Below are positions 18,823-27,648 of a stretch of DNA of 64,000 nucleotides, one piece after another; position 1 is the stretch's first letter, and each line of letters starts with the position of its first letter. The stretch is from Winogradskyella sp. (lineage in GTDB: Bacteria; Bacteroidota; Bacteroidia; Flavobacteriales; Flavobacteriaceae), in assembly GCA_004211785.1 (NCBI GenBank), contig SHBX01000010.1, positions 1 through 64,000 of the forward strand, written 5' to 3'. The position numbers and the translations under genes are program-made. The notes beneath the pieces were generated by a model, which worked only from the letters and a program-made list of their open reading frames with translations, was not told the origin of the DNA and ran no database searches.

Positions 18823-19935
18823 TTAATTATTATAATATTGGTAAGTTATTTTTAACTCGTCTATCTTGTTTTCAATCCATTGGTTGTCTACATTTAGACT
18901 AGTCATTTTTAATGAAGTCGGATTACCTTTAGCGTCTAATGAGATGATGTGTTTTTCGATTAGGATTTCCTTTTTAGTACCAACAAATGCTACATATTCT
19001 ATTTTAATAGATTCTTTAGCGTATGAGATTTTGTAATGTGATGTAGAAATTTCATCTGACAAGCTGTATGTTTTGAGTCTATCTTTATAGTCATAGTCAA
19101 AAGTGTAGGTTAAAAAGCTTTGCTCTTCAATGGTTTTACCAACCCATTCTTGATCTAATATCGCTTTTGTAGGGTCAAAGTTTTTTACAAGATATGTCGC
19201 CGATTTTTCTGTGCGTTGAGACAGTTGACCTTTATTATTATAAACGTAGGTTGTTTTGTTTTCTCCGTAAGTATCAAAGTAATGTTCATAAAACACCTTT
19301 TTCACTTTGTTAAGTTGACCTATAGCGTTGTAATAACCGTTTTCTATAAAGCTATTGTATTTATAGCGGGTGTATTCTTCTTCGCCATCTTCACCGCGAT
19401 AGCCTTTGACTAAATGGTAGCCTTCACGAGAGATACGGTTGTCCATTTCGCTATACCTAAAATAGGTTTCGTTGTCTTTTGTAATGGTGTGAGTAAGCTT
19501 GCCATTAGACATGTGATATTTGGTTTTTAAGTCACCTTCATTAGCATTAATAGTTTCTATAATATGATTATTTATTTTAGTGATTTTAAGTTTTTTATTA
19601 GGATATATAGTATCTAATTTATTTTCTAACTCTTCTCCGCAACAATCGTGAACGATGGTATGGTAGGTAGATATAGTACGTTTTTTATTTGAATTAAAGT
19701 GATGCGTTTTAGTATATTGATAATATTTATCATCACCGAAATTTGAATTTTGAGTAATAGTTATGGTTTTGATATTTCCATTTAAGTTATCGAGACGATT
19801 TAAACCATATTTTTCAAATACAAAATGAAGTGGGTCTTCTGGCTCTGGGAAATACGTATCAGGGACATTAAGTTCTTGGGCTAATGATATAGATATGCTT
19901 AGCATAAAGAGCAGAGTTGTAGTATAATGTTTCAT
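18823..19935 (-). CDS. Secreted uncharacterised protein with text-like beta repeats
   Basis: 370 residues with a clear signal peptide (MKHYTTTLLFMLSISISLAQ). The rest is rich in Tyr, Lys and Thr with repeated strands of the type YNNKGQLSQRTE, YNAIGQLNKVKK and DYKDRLKTYSL. These resemble the YD/RHS-like or YwqK-like hairpin repeats seen in many Bacteroidota secreted proteins. It is therefore probably a periplasmic or surface beta-repeat protein. It is the first gene of a two-gene unit with the 111-residue orphan. No catalytic motif is seen. Confidence 0.75.
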   Translation of the reverse strand: MKHYTTTLLFMLSISISLAQELNVPDTYFPEPEDPLHFVFEKYGLNRLDNLNGNIKTITITQNSNFGDDKYYQYTKTHHFNSNKKRTISTYHTIVHDCCGEELENKLDTIYPNKKLKITKINNHIIETINANEGDLKTKYHMSNGKLTHTITKDNETYFRYSEMDNRISREGYHLVKGYRGEDGEEEYTRYKYNSFIENGYYNAIGQLNKVKKVFYEHYFDTYGENKTTYVYNNKGQLSQRTEKSATYLVKNFDPTKAILDQEWVGKTIEEQSFLTYTFDYDYKDRLKTYSLSDEISTSHYKISYAKESIKIEYVAFVGTKKEILIEKHIISLDAKGNPTSLKMTSLNVDNQWIENKIDELKITYQYYNN

Positions 19936-19994
19936 AGAGTTTTAATATATGCCCCTTTATTTATATTACAAAGATTTAACTAACAACTATTTAA

Positions 19995-20022
19995 ATCAAT
20001 ATCTCAAAATGGAGATATTGAT
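19995..20022 (-). terminator. Stem-loop after the thyA/DHFR unit, possible terminator
   Basis: A perfect 11-bp inverted repeat (ATCAATATCTC with GAGATATTGAT) is separated by 6 bases. It lies 15 bases beyond the DHFR stop codon. The T-tract on the minus strand is short (TTTAAAT), so termination strength is uncertain. Confidence 0.5.
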
Positions 20023-20036
20023 ATCAAATAAAAAAA

Positions 20037-20969
20037 TTACCGTCTCTCATAGGTGATAAACGAAAAGGCATGTGCATGTTTTTCGTCGGCACCATGTGTC
20101 GTTCTGCTAACTTCTGCCCAAACAGAATCGTTTATCTTAGGAAAAAAAGTGTCTGCATCATCAAAAGTGGTATGTACTCTTGTGATTTCTATTTTACTAG
20201 CCAATGGCATGGCTTGTTTGTATATTTCACCACCTCCAATTATAAATGGGTTGTCGTCTTTACGAGCTGCATCTAATGCATCTGTCATGGAATTAACAAC
20301 AATAACACCTTCTGGAGCTTTGTAGTCTTTTTGTCTAGTAATGACAACATGTATTCTATTTGGTAATGGCTTAGGGAAACTCTCAAAGGTTTTGCGTCCC
20401 ATAATAATATGATGCGCATCAGTTAAATGCTTAAATCGTTTTAGGTCATCGCTTAAATGCCAGATGAGATTATTATCCTTGCCAATGGCATTGTTTTCGC
20501 CAGCGGCTACAATTATGGTAAGTTCAGTATTGCTCTTGTTTTCTGTTGTTTTAGTCGTTGTTTTTACTTTTTCTGGGACCTCAACTTTTACAATTTTATT
20601 ATCATCTTTAATAAGATCAGCTTCGAGTTTATTAATACGTTGTTGCTGTTTTGCAACAAGTCTATCTAACTGTTGTTTTTCCCAGTCTTTACTCATAAAC
20701 TTATTAGTGATAAACACATTAACAAAATGATAGATAAATAAAAATAACCAAGCCAGGATAGCATAAACAAACCAGTTAATTCCAGCTATTTTAAAGTCTT
20801 CGCCAATGCCTAAAACAGTATTGGCAATAATTAAGAAGACAGCTCCAATTAAGAAAACCACAAAATGGATATAAAGTCTTTTCTTTTGCTTGATGCGTTT
20901 TTGTGCATTTTCAATAAGCTCAAGCTGATCTTTATCTATTGAAGGTGTCTGTTTCTTTTTTCCAAACAT
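20037..20969 (-). CDS. folA: Dihydrofolate reductase fused to an N-terminal 2TM membrane domain
   Basis: 310 residues, about twice the usual DHFR length. Residues 1-32 are charged and cytosolic. Two helices follow at about 33-53 and 63-90, matching the 2TM domain (PF13239) often found next to LytTR kinases in flavobacteria. A coiled-coil-like segment (94-121) and a Lys/Thr/Glu-rich linker (122-148) lead to a full DHFR domain (150-310) with TIIVAAGENNAIGKDNNLIWHL, the catalytic-site Asp in HLSDDLKRFK, MGRKTFES, VVITR and FIIGGGEIYKQA. It should reduce dihydrofolate with NADPH, regenerating the folate consumed by ThyA encoded 29 bases upstream. The membrane anchor is unusual. No frameshift or stop separates the two halves. 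Confidence 0.92.
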   Translation of the reverse strand: MFGKKKQTPSIDKDQLELIENAQKRIKQKKRLYIHFVVFLIGAVFLIIANTVLGIGEDFKIAGINWFVYAILAWLFLFIYHFVNVFITNKFMSKDWEKQQLDRLVAKQQQRINKLEADLIKDDNKIVKVEVPEKVKTTTKTTENKSNTELTIIVAAGENNAIGKDNNLIWHLSDDLKRFKHLTDAHHIIMGRKTFESFPKPLPNRIHVVITRQKDYKAPEGVIVVNSMTDALDAARKDDNPFIIGGGEIYKQAMPLASKIEITRVHTTFDDADTFFPKINDSVWAEVSRTTHGADEKHAHAFSFITYERR

Positions 20970-20998
20970 GTAGCTATTTTTTCTAAATATACTAATTA

Positions 20999-21823
20999 TT
21001 AAACAGCAACAGCACCCTTGATATGCGGATGCGGATTGTAATCTACTAAAGTGAAATCTTCAAAATCGAAGTCAAAAATATCTTTAACCTCTGGGTTTAA
21101 AACCATTTTTGGTAATGGTCTGCAATCACGAGACAATTGTAATTCTAATTGCTCCATATGATTGTTGTAAATATGTGCGTCGCCAAACGTGTGAATAAAA
21201 TCGCCTGGTTGGTAACCGCATACTTGCGCCATCATCATTGTAAATAATGCATAGGACGCAATATTAAAAGGTACACCTAAAAAGATATCGGCACTACGCT
21301 GATACAATTGACACGATAATTTGCCATCTGCTACATAAAACTGAAAGAATGCATGACATGGTGGAAGTGCTGCTTTACCATTTGCTACATTATCCGAAAA
21401 AGATTTTGATGTGTCTGGCATTACAGAAGGATTCCATGCGGAAACCATCATACGTCTGCTATTTGGACTACTCTTTAGAGTTTTAATAACATCTTTAATT
21501 TGGTCAATCTCGTCATCGTTCCAGTTACGCCATTGGTGACCGTAAACTGGTCCTAAATCTCCATTTTCATCGGCCCAATCATTCCAGATACGCACGCCAT
21601 TTTCAGTAAGATAGTTGATGTTTGTATCACCTTTTAAGAACCAAAGTAGTTCGTATATAATAGATTTAAGGTGTAATTTTTTTGTAGTTACCATAGGGAA
21701 ACCTTCACTTAAATTAAAACGCATTTGGTAACCAAAAACACTTTTGGTTCCTGTTCCTGTTCGGTCTCCTTTTTCGTTGCCTTCAGCTAAAACATGTTTA
21801 ACTAAATCGTGATATTGCTTCAT
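20999..21823 (-). CDS. thyA: Thymidylate synthase
   Basis: 274 residues from the chosen start [12 protein letters not shown], which aligns with the usual N-terminus of ThyA; in-frame ATGs at 21829 and 21853 would add 2 or 10 residues with no family counterpart. Signatures are the phosphate-binding DRTGTGT, the catalytic Cys in [31 protein letters not shown], and the C-terminal [11 protein letters not shown]. It methylates dUMP to dTMP using methylene-tetrahydrofolate, producing dihydrofolate. The adjacent downstream DHFR fusion completes the cycle, so the pair is very likely an operon. Confidence 0.96.
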   Translation of the reverse strand: MKQYHDLVKHVLAEGNEKGDRTGTGTKSVFGYQMRFNLSEGFPMVTTKKLHLKSIIYELLWFLKGDTNINYLTENGVRIWNDWADENGDLGPVYGHQWRNWNDDEIDQIKDVIKTLKSSPNSRRMMVSAWNPSVMPDTSKSFSDNVANGKAALPPCHAFFQFYVADGKLSCQLYQRSADIFLGVPFNIASYALFTMMMAQVCGYQPGDFIHTFGDAHIYNNHMEQLELQLSRDCRPLPKMVLNPEVKDIFDFDFEDFTLVDYNPHPHIKGAVAV

Positions 21824-21878
21824 ATTCATTTCCCACGAAAATGGGAATCTCATTAAATTAATAAAAGCAGCGAATTTT

Positions 21879-21909
21879 AGATTCTTCGACTGCGCTCAGA
21901 ATGACAAAA
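21879..21909. repeat. Dispersed intergenic repeat of the ATTCTTCGACTGCGCTCAGAATGACA type
   Basis: This 31-base, GC-richer segment sits in the gap upstream of thyA and ends in TCAGAATGACAAAA. It is partly palindromic (ATTCT and AGAAT ends). From memory, very similar strings recur between genes in many Bacteroidota and other genomes. It occurs once in this window. Confidence 0.55.
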
Positions 21910-21927
21910 TCATTCGATGATAAAAAT

Positions 21928-21963
21928 AAAAAAAAGCCTCAAACGATAAAGTTTAAGACTTTT
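21928..21963 (-). terminator. Terminator of the nucleoside transporter gene
   Basis: On the minus strand the arm AGTCTTAAAC (21951-21960) pairs with GTTTGAGGCT (21935-21944) using two G-U pairs and a 6-base loop, followed by a run of T residues. It sits 28 bases beyond the stop codon. Confidence 0.85.
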
Positions 21964-21990
21964 AATGATATAAAAAGTTATTAACTAAAA

Positions 21991-23787
21991 CTAGCCAATA
22001 ATCATACCGGCAATAGTTGCAGAAATTAACGAGGCGATTGTACCACCAATAAGGGCTTTCATTCCAAATTTTGATAATTGCTTGCGTTGTCCTGGTGCTA
22101 ATGAACCAATACCACCGATTTGTATGCCAATAGAAGCAAAGTTGGCAAAACCACAAAGCATGTATGTGGCCATGATTACCGATTTGTTATAATTTAAATG
22201 TGTAGCGTTGGCGACGTTTTTTAAATCTGCTAATTGGATGTAACCTATAAATTCACTTGCTGCTAACTTGACTCCTAAAAGCTGACCCATAAGCGCCATA
22301 TCTTCAGAAGAAACACCAATAAGCCACATTAATGGTGCAAAAGTGTATCCAAGAATAAGTTCTAGAGATAATGTTTGATATGGTGTATTAGCCATAACCC
22401 ATTCATTAATGGTAGTGACATCACCGACCCAACCTAAAACACCGTTTATCATAGCGATGAAAGCCACAAAAACGAGTAACATGGCACCAACATTTACGGC
22501 TAATTTTAAACCTTCGGTTGTACCATTAGAAATAGCATCTAGAATATTTGCTCCAATTTTTTCTTGAGAGACTTTTACTTCTGTATTTATGCTTTCAGTT
22601 TGAGGATATAATATTTTTGAAATCACAATAGCACCTGGCGCCGCCATTACTGATGCTGCTAGTAAGTGCTTTGCATATACTAAACGCAACGCTGGATCGT
22701 CACCTCCTAAAAACCCGATGTATGCTGCTAAAACAGCTCCTGCAACGGTTGCCATACCGCCAATCATTACCAGTAATATTTCAGACTTATTCATTTTTTC
22801 TAAATAAGCCTTTATTAATAATGGTGCTTCGGTCTGCCCTAAGAAAATATTACCGGCAACAGATAAACTTTCTGCTCCAGATATTTTAAGAAGTTTAGAT
22901 AATAACCATCCAAATGCTTTGACTACTTTTTGAATAATCCCTAAATAGAATAGCACAGAAGTTAGAGCTGAGAAGAATAATATGGTTGGTAGTACTTGGA
23001 ATGCAAAGATGAATCCATAAGAATTAACATCCATAACTCCACTAAATAAAAACTCACTACCAGCTCTTGTAAAATCTAATATATTAATGAATACCTGACC
23101 AATACTTTCAAAGATTGTTTTTACAAACCCAACTTTAAGTACACCAATAGCAATTATAAGCTGAAACACTAAGCCAATACCAACTGTTTTCCAATTTATG
23201 GCTCTACGATTACTACTAAATAAAAAGGCAATAAAAATTAATGTAATCATACCAAGAACGCCTCGCCATAAGCTTGTTAAAGAGAAGCCTTCACTTTGGA
23301 TTATAATATCTTGAACTTCTTCCTTTGGCAGAAAGTTTGGATGATCTGATGAAACGTATGTTAGAACTTCGTTTCCGTTTTTTAATTCTAATATGTTAGA
23401 ATCTTGTTTTGTAATCTCATAATATACATCAACAGTTGTAGGAACTTTTTGTTTAAAAACTAGGAGGCTATTGTTTTGAAGCCAAATACCCTTTTTGAAG
23501 GTGTTATTCAAAATTGAAACGTATTCTCCGTTTTTTCCAAGGTTTATAAATTCTTTTCCTCTAGTAAACTCTTTTTTTTGTTGAATGCTATCTGGGTATT
23601 TTTCATAGATAGTATATTCATATAGTTGCCAATCATTGATTTTATAATCTATTACCTCGACTACATTGATTGGGTTGATTTTTTCTATACCATGAATGCT
23701 TATAGAATCAGTTGTTTTCTCAATTTCCTGCGCATTAATAGTTAGTCCAAAAAAAATAGCTGTAATAGCTAGTAAAAAATGTTTCAT
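21991..23787 (-). CDS. NupC-type concentrative nucleoside transporter with extracytoplasmic N-terminal domain
   Basis: 598 residues from the ATG at 23787, which gives a proper signal peptide (MKHFLLAITAIFFGLTINAQ); an upstream in-frame ATG at 23850 would overlap the previous gene. After the signal there are about 155 polar residues (lipocalin-like or immunoglobulin-like strands, unrecognised) before the first helix. The rest is a CNT/NupC transporter: GIGLVFQLIIAIGVLKVG, GNIFLGQTEAPLLIKAYL, the selectivity region MATVAGAVLAAYIGFLG, and the last helices MLCGFANFASIGIQIGGIG. CNT proteins import nucleosides with Na+ or H+. The N-terminal extension is longer than in E. coli NupC. Confidence 0.9.
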   Translation of the reverse strand: MKHFLLAITAIFFGLTINAQEIEKTTDSISIHGIEKINPINVVEVIDYKINDWQLYEYTIYEKYPDSIQQKKEFTRGKEFINLGKNGEYVSILNNTFKKGIWLQNNSLLVFKQKVPTTVDVYYEITKQDSNILELKNGNEVLTYVSSDHPNFLPKEEVQDIIIQSEGFSLTSLWRGVLGMITLIFIAFLFSSNRRAINWKTVGIGLVFQLIIAIGVLKVGFVKTIFESIGQVFINILDFTRAGSEFLFSGVMDVNSYGFIFAFQVLPTILFFSALTSVLFYLGIIQKVVKAFGWLLSKLLKISGAESLSVAGNIFLGQTEAPLLIKAYLEKMNKSEILLVMIGGMATVAGAVLAAYIGFLGGDDPALRLVYAKHLLAASVMAAPGAIVISKILYPQTESINTEVKVSQEKIGANILDAISNGTTEGLKLAVNVGAMLLVFVAFIAMINGVLGWVGDVTTINEWVMANTPYQTLSLELILGYTFAPLMWLIGVSSEDMALMGQLLGVKLAASEFIGYIQLADLKNVANATHLNYNKSVIMATYMLCGFANFASIGIQIGGIGSLAPGQRKQLSKFGMKALIGGTIASLISATIAGMIIG

Positions 23788-23797
23788 GTGAGTGGGA

Positions 23798-24412
23798 TTA
23801 ACGTTTAGAAATTTCGTCTCTAATCTTTGCTGCAACTTCATAATCTTCATTAGCTACAGCTTCATCTAAAAGTGTATGCAATTCTTCTAATGACTTTTCT
23901 TTATATATATCATCGCCAAAGGCAGTGGTTTCAATTTCTTCGGCAATAAGTTCATCCATTAAAATACTGTCTTCATCTTGTTCATCCTTTTTTGGATTGA
24001 CTTTAAGATAAATCCCGGCTTTGTCTAAGATGTTTTTGTATGTAAAAATCGGAGCTTGAAAACGTAAAGCTAAGGCAATGGCATCACTTGTACGTGCATC
24101 AATGATTTCTTCTATATTATCACGTTCGCAAATAAGACTTGAGTAAAAAACACCATCCACCAACTTATGGATAATCACTTGCTTTACAACAATTTCAAAA
24201 CGATCAGAGAAGTTTTTAAATAAATCATGAGTGAGTGGGCGTGGTGGACGAATCTCTTTTTCTAGAGCAATAGCGATAGATTGGGCTTCAAAAGCACCAA
24301 TAACTATTGGTAGTTTTCTATCACCATCCACCTCATTTAATATTAAAGCATATGCACCATTTTGGGTTTGGCTATACGATATGCCTTTTATGTTTAAACG
24401 TACTAAACTCAT
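23798..24412 (-). CDS. Bifunctional nuclease family protein (DUF151) with C-terminal UVR motif
   Basis: 204 residues. The N-terminal 130 residues match the bifunctional nuclease domain: LPIVIGAFEAQSIAIALE, RPLTHDLF, and the DARTSDAIALALRF signature. An acidic linker follows (EQDEDSILMDELIAEEIE) and then a UvrB/UvrC-type motif (LHTLLDEAVANEDYEVAAKIRDEI). Members are reported to have DNase and RNase activity in some organisms; the cellular role in Bacteroidota is unclear. The gene ends 10 bases before the nucleoside transporter start, so coexpression is likely, perhaps in nucleic-acid scavenging (inference). Confidence 0.9.
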   Translation of the reverse strand: MSLVRLNIKGISYSQTQNGAYALILNEVDGDRKLPIVIGAFEAQSIAIALEKEIRPPRPLTHDLFKNFSDRFEIVVKQVIIHKLVDGVFYSSLICERDNIEEIIDARTSDAIALALRFQAPIFTYKNILDKAGIYLKVNPKKDEQDEDSILMDELIAEEIETTAFGDDIYKEKSLEELHTLLDEAVANEDYEVAAKIRDEISKR

Positions 24413-24472
24413 AATTTACTCGTTAATCGAGATTTTAAATATTTCGAATTAAAATCCGAATAATTTCGTTTT

Positions 24473-24571
24473 ATAACACTTTAAAATATGACTTATTTCC
24501 GAAGTGTTATGAAACACAAAGAACCGTTTAAATTTTGACTTTAGCAACTGCCAATCAAATCTAAACGGTTC
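24473..24571 (-). terminator. Two stem-loops downstream of etfBA
   Basis: One inverted repeat pairs GAACCGTTTA (24521-24530) with TAAACGGTTC (24562-24571). A second pairs ATAACACTT (24473-24481) with AAGTGTTAT (24502-24510). The first starts 25 bases after the etfA stop codon and is the likelier terminator. T-tracts are poor, so one or both could instead be mRNA-stabilising hairpins. No gene was seen in the 184-base gap. Confidence 0.5.
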
Positions 24572-24596
24572 ATTTATTATAATTTCAAAAGAATAA

Positions 24597-25559
24597 TTAA
24601 GCGTTTTGCGCTTTGAAAGCTTTTAGTTTTTCTGTTAAAACTGGAACAACTTCAAATGCATCACCAACAATTCCATAATCTGCAGCCTTAAAGAAAGGCG
24701 CTTCCGGATCTGTGTTGATGACTACTTTTACTTTCGAGGCACTAATACCTGCTAAATGCTGAATAGCTCCAGAAATACCAATAGCAATATATAAGTTTGT
24801 AGCAACAGGTTTTCCTGTTTGCCCTACATGCTCACTATGAGACCTCCAACCTAAATCTGATACTGGTTTAGAACACGCAGTGGCTGCACCTAAAACTTCA
24901 GCAAGATTTTCTACTAATCCCCAATTTTCTGGACCTTTTAATCCACGACCACCAGATACTACAACTTCTGCATCAGCTATTGTAACTTTTCCAACGGCTT
25001 TATCTACTGATTCTACTGAAACTCCAGAATCTGCAATAGAAGGTGAAAAATCTTCTACTGAAGCTGAACCTCCAGATTCAACTATACCAAAAGAATTATT
25101 AGATAAACCTATTAATTTAGTGTTAGTGCTAATTTCTGTATTTGCAAAAGCTTTATTTGTAAAAGCCGTACGCTTTACTGTAAAAGGCGATAAGTTTGAT
25201 GGTTTCTCAACGACGTTAGAAACATATCCTGCTTCTAAACCTACGGCTAATAATGGTGCTAAGTATTTGCTATCTGCACTAGAACTTACCACTGCGACAG
25301 TAGTACCTTCTTGCTTTGCAGCTTGCTCAATTACTGAAGCATATTGTTTGGCGTTAAAAGTGTTAAGTGCGTCGTTATTGACATTAAGAACTTTCGAAGC
25401 ACCATAATTTCCTAAAACATCAGTGTCATTTGCGTTAATAGAAACTGCTGTAACGCTAGTTCCCATTTCATCTGCTATTGCTTTGGCGTAAGACACACAC
25501 TCTAAAGCTGCTTTTTTTAATTTTCCGTTTTCTGATTCTGTATATACTAAAACTGACAT
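24597..25559 (-). CDS. etfA: Electron transfer flavoprotein subunit alpha
   Basis: 320 residues. The N-terminal half has the ETF alpha/beta fold (MSVLVYTESENGKLKKAALE). The C-terminal FAD-binding domain carries VSGGRGLKGPENWGLVENLA, AACSKPVSD-type spacing, SEHVGQTGKPVATNLYIAIGISGAIQHLAG, and NTDPEAPFFKAADYGIVGD. With EtfB it accepts electrons from acyl-CoA and other dehydrogenases and passes them to the quinone pool. It follows etfB by 41 bases on the same strand. Confidence 0.96.
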   Translation of the reverse strand: MSVLVYTESENGKLKKAALECVSYAKAIADEMGTSVTAVSINANDTDVLGNYGASKVLNVNNDALNTFNAKQYASVIEQAAKQEGTTVAVVSSSADSKYLAPLLAVGLEAGYVSNVVEKPSNLSPFTVKRTAFTNKAFANTEISTNTKLIGLSNNSFGIVESGGSASVEDFSPSIADSGVSVESVDKAVGKVTIADAEVVVSGGRGLKGPENWGLVENLAEVLGAATACSKPVSDLGWRSHSEHVGQTGKPVATNLYIAIGISGAIQHLAGISASKVKVVINTDPEAPFFKAADYGIVGDAFEVVPVLTEKLKAFKAQNA

Positions 25560-25600
25560 ATTTTCTTTTTTAAATGGTTATAAACTTATTCGATTAAAGG

Positions 25601-26347
25601 TTAGATTACCTTCGCTTCGTTGTGAAGTAAGTTTATTAATTCATCTATATTATCTGCATCTACTAATTTCACAGCACCTTTAGGCGCTGGTTTTTCAAAA
25701 CTGTTTGCTGAGGTTTCATTGTTTGCGCCAGCCGGTTCAACAACATTTAATGGTTTTTTACGCGCCATCATAATACCTCTCATGTTTGGTATACGTAAAT
25801 CACTTTCTTCAACCAATCCCTTTTGTCCACCAATTACTAATGGAAGAGATGTGTTTACTGTTTCTTTTCCTCCATCAATTTCTCTTACAGCCTTAGCATT
25901 TGTGCCATCAACTTCAAGACCAATGCAATTGGCTACAAAGTTAGCGCCAATTAAACCAGAAAGCATTCCTGGAACCATGCCTCCATTATAATCAATAGAT
26001 TCTCTACCAGCAATAACTAAATCGTAGCCACCATCTGTAACCACTTTTGCTAGTTCTTTTGCAACAGCAAAACCATCTTTAGCTTCAGTGTTAACACGTA
26101 TTGCAGAATCAGCACCAATTGCTAATGCTTTACGCAATGTAGGTTCTGTTTCTGATCCTCCAACATTTACAACATCTACAGATGCGCCTTGTTTTTCTTT
26201 AAACCACATCGCACGCGTTAAACCAAACTCATCATTTGGGTTAATTACATATTGTACACCATTAGTATCAAACTTAGTATCACCATCTGTGAAGTTAATT
26301 TTTGATGTCGTATCTGGTACATGACTAATACATACTAAAATCTTCAT
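25601..26347 (-). CDS. etfB: Electron transfer flavoprotein subunit beta
   Basis: 248 residues. Motifs are KILVCISHVPDTTSKINF at the N-terminus, NPNDEFGLTRA, DLVIAGRESIDYNGGMVPGMLSGLIG (AMP-site region), and the EtfB signature VREIDGGKETVNTSLPLVIGGQKGL with RIPNMRGIMMARKKPL. It is first in the etfBA operon, divergent from the pyruvate dehydrogenase beta gene across a 238-base region that contains a 16-bp palindrome. Confidence 0.96.
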   Translation of the reverse strand: MKILVCISHVPDTTSKINFTDGDTKFDTNGVQYVINPNDEFGLTRAMWFKEKQGASVDVVNVGGSETEPTLRKALAIGADSAIRVNTEAKDGFAVAKELAKVVTDGGYDLVIAGRESIDYNGGMVPGMLSGLIGANFVANCIGLEVDGTNAKAVREIDGGKETVNTSLPLVIGGQKGLVEESDLRIPNMRGIMMARKKPLNVVEPAGANNETSANSFEKPAPKGAVKLVDADNIDELINLLHNEAKVI

Positions 26348-26385
26348 AAGTCTTCTTTTATCTTTTAAATAATATGATTTTATTA

Positions 26386-26401
26386 ACGATAACGTTATCG
26401 T
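26386..26401. promoter_or_regulatory. 16-bp palindrome, LacI-type operator candidate
   Basis: ACGATAACGTTATCGT is a perfect palindrome with a central AACGTT, the core expected for LacI/GalR-family operators. It lies 38 bases upstream of the etfB ATG and 185 upstream of the pyruvate dehydrogenase beta ATG. It may control etfBA. Which regulator binds is unknown. Confidence 0.5.
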
Positions 26402-26555
26402 AACTTCTATTTAAACACTTTATTTTATAGGGTTTTAAGTGTAAAAACCATCTACAATTAAGCGGTTACGAAGATAGATACTTTTTTTCAAATATTTACT
26501 ATGCGTGCATAATAAATTTTAAGAAAATTTCAATTATATAGTTTTTCATTATTCC

Positions 26556-26563
26556 TATTTTTG
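26556..26563 (+). promoter_or_regulatory. -7 element for the pyruvate dehydrogenase beta gene
   Basis: TATTTTTG matches the Bacteroidota -7 consensus TAnnTTTG exactly and lies 22 bases before the ATG. A matching upstream TTG is not clear (TTTCAA at about 26528 is the best). Confidence 0.45.
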
Positions 26564-26585
26564 CTCTTCGATTAAAACTACAAAG

Positions 26586-27563
26586 ATGAAGACGATTCAA
26601 TTTAGAGAAGCAATTGCCGAAGCCATGAGCGAAGAAATGCGCAGAGACGAAAGCATTTACCTAATGGGAGAGGAAGTAGCAGAATATAATGGAGCTTATA
26701 AAGCCTCAAAAGGTATGCTTGACGAGTTTGGAGCTAAGCGCGTTATTGACACACCAATTGCGGAGCTTGGTTTTGCAGGAATAGCAATTGGGTCTACAAT
26801 GACTGGTAATAGACCGATTGTTGAGTATATGACATTTAACTTCTCTCTAGTTGGTATCGACCAAATAATAAATAACGCTGCAAAGATTAGACAGATGTCT
26901 GGTGGACAGTTTAAATGCCCAATTGTATTTAGAGGTCCAACGGCTTCTGCAGGTCAACTAGCAGCGACACACTCACAAGCTTTTGAAAACTGGTTTGCAA
27001 ACACACCAGGTCTTAAAGTAGTGGTGCCATCAAATCCTTATGATGCAAAAGGCTTATTAAAATCTGCAATTAGAGATGATGACCCAGTTATTTTTATGGA
27101 AAGTGAGCAGATGTATGGCGATAAAGGCGAAGTGCCAGAAGGCGAATACACAATCCCGATAGGTGTTGCTGAGATTAAGCGTGAAGGTACAGATGTTACT
27201 ATTGTGTCTTTTGGGAAGATTATAAAAGAAGCTTATAAAGCTGCTGATGAACTAGAGAAAGAAGGTATTTCTTGTGAGATTATAGATTTACGAACTGTAC
27301 GCCCAATGGACAGAAAAGCAGTTTTAGAATCTGTTAAGAAAACGAATCGTTTAGTAATTTTGGAAGAAGCTTGGCCATTTGGTAACGTAGCAACAGAGAT
27401 TACATATTTAGTGCAATCTGAAGCTTTTGATTACTTAGATGCACCTATTGTAAAAATAAATACGGCAGATACGCCGGCACCATATTCACCAGTTTTATTA
27501 GCAGAATGGTTACCAAATCATACAGATGTTGTAAAAGCCGTGAAAAAAGTAATGTACAAATAA
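26586..27563 (+). CDS. pdhB: Pyruvate dehydrogenase E1 component, beta subunit
   Basis: 325 residues, standard for the beta chain of heterotetrameric E1. The N-terminus has REAIAEAMSEEMRRDESIYLMGEEVAEYNGAYK-type sequence; GFAGIAIGSTMTG, EYMTFNFSLVGIDQIINNAAK and FRGPTASAGQLAATHSQ follow. The C-terminal transketolase domain holds SCEIIDLRTVRPMDRKAV and EEAWPFGNVATEI. It decarboxylates pyruvate together with the alpha chain (not in the window) and thiamine diphosphate. Branched-chain 2-oxoacid dehydrogenase beta chains look similar, but the pyruvate-type motifs favour PdhB. Divergent from etfBA. Confidence 0.92.
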   Translation: MKTIQFREAIAEAMSEEMRRDESIYLMGEEVAEYNGAYKASKGMLDEFGAKRVIDTPIAELGFAGIAIGSTMTGNRPIVEYMTFNFSLVGIDQIINNAAKIRQMSGGQFKCPIVFRGPTASAGQLAATHSQAFENWFANTPGLKVVVPSNPYDAKGLLKSAIRDDDPVIFMESEQMYGDKGEVPEGEYTIPIGVAEIKREGTDVTIVSFGKIIKEAYKAADELEKEGISCEIIDLRTVRPMDRKAVLESVKKTNRLVILEEAWPFGNVATEITYLVQSEAFDYLDAPIVKINTADTPAPYSPVLLAEWLPNHTDVVKAVKKVMYK

Positions 27564-27648
27564 ATAAATTGCAGATTTCTGCGTTAAATAAATTTCATCT
27601 TCTATTGTAATTTAAGTTTAGCACAATAGTTGATGAAGTTTTTTTGAT

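Noticed and set aside
24880-25407. Long rightward open frame of 175 codons
   Set aside because: It lies antisense to etfA, whose protein matches its family over the full length. The antisense frame has no signal, motif or start context.
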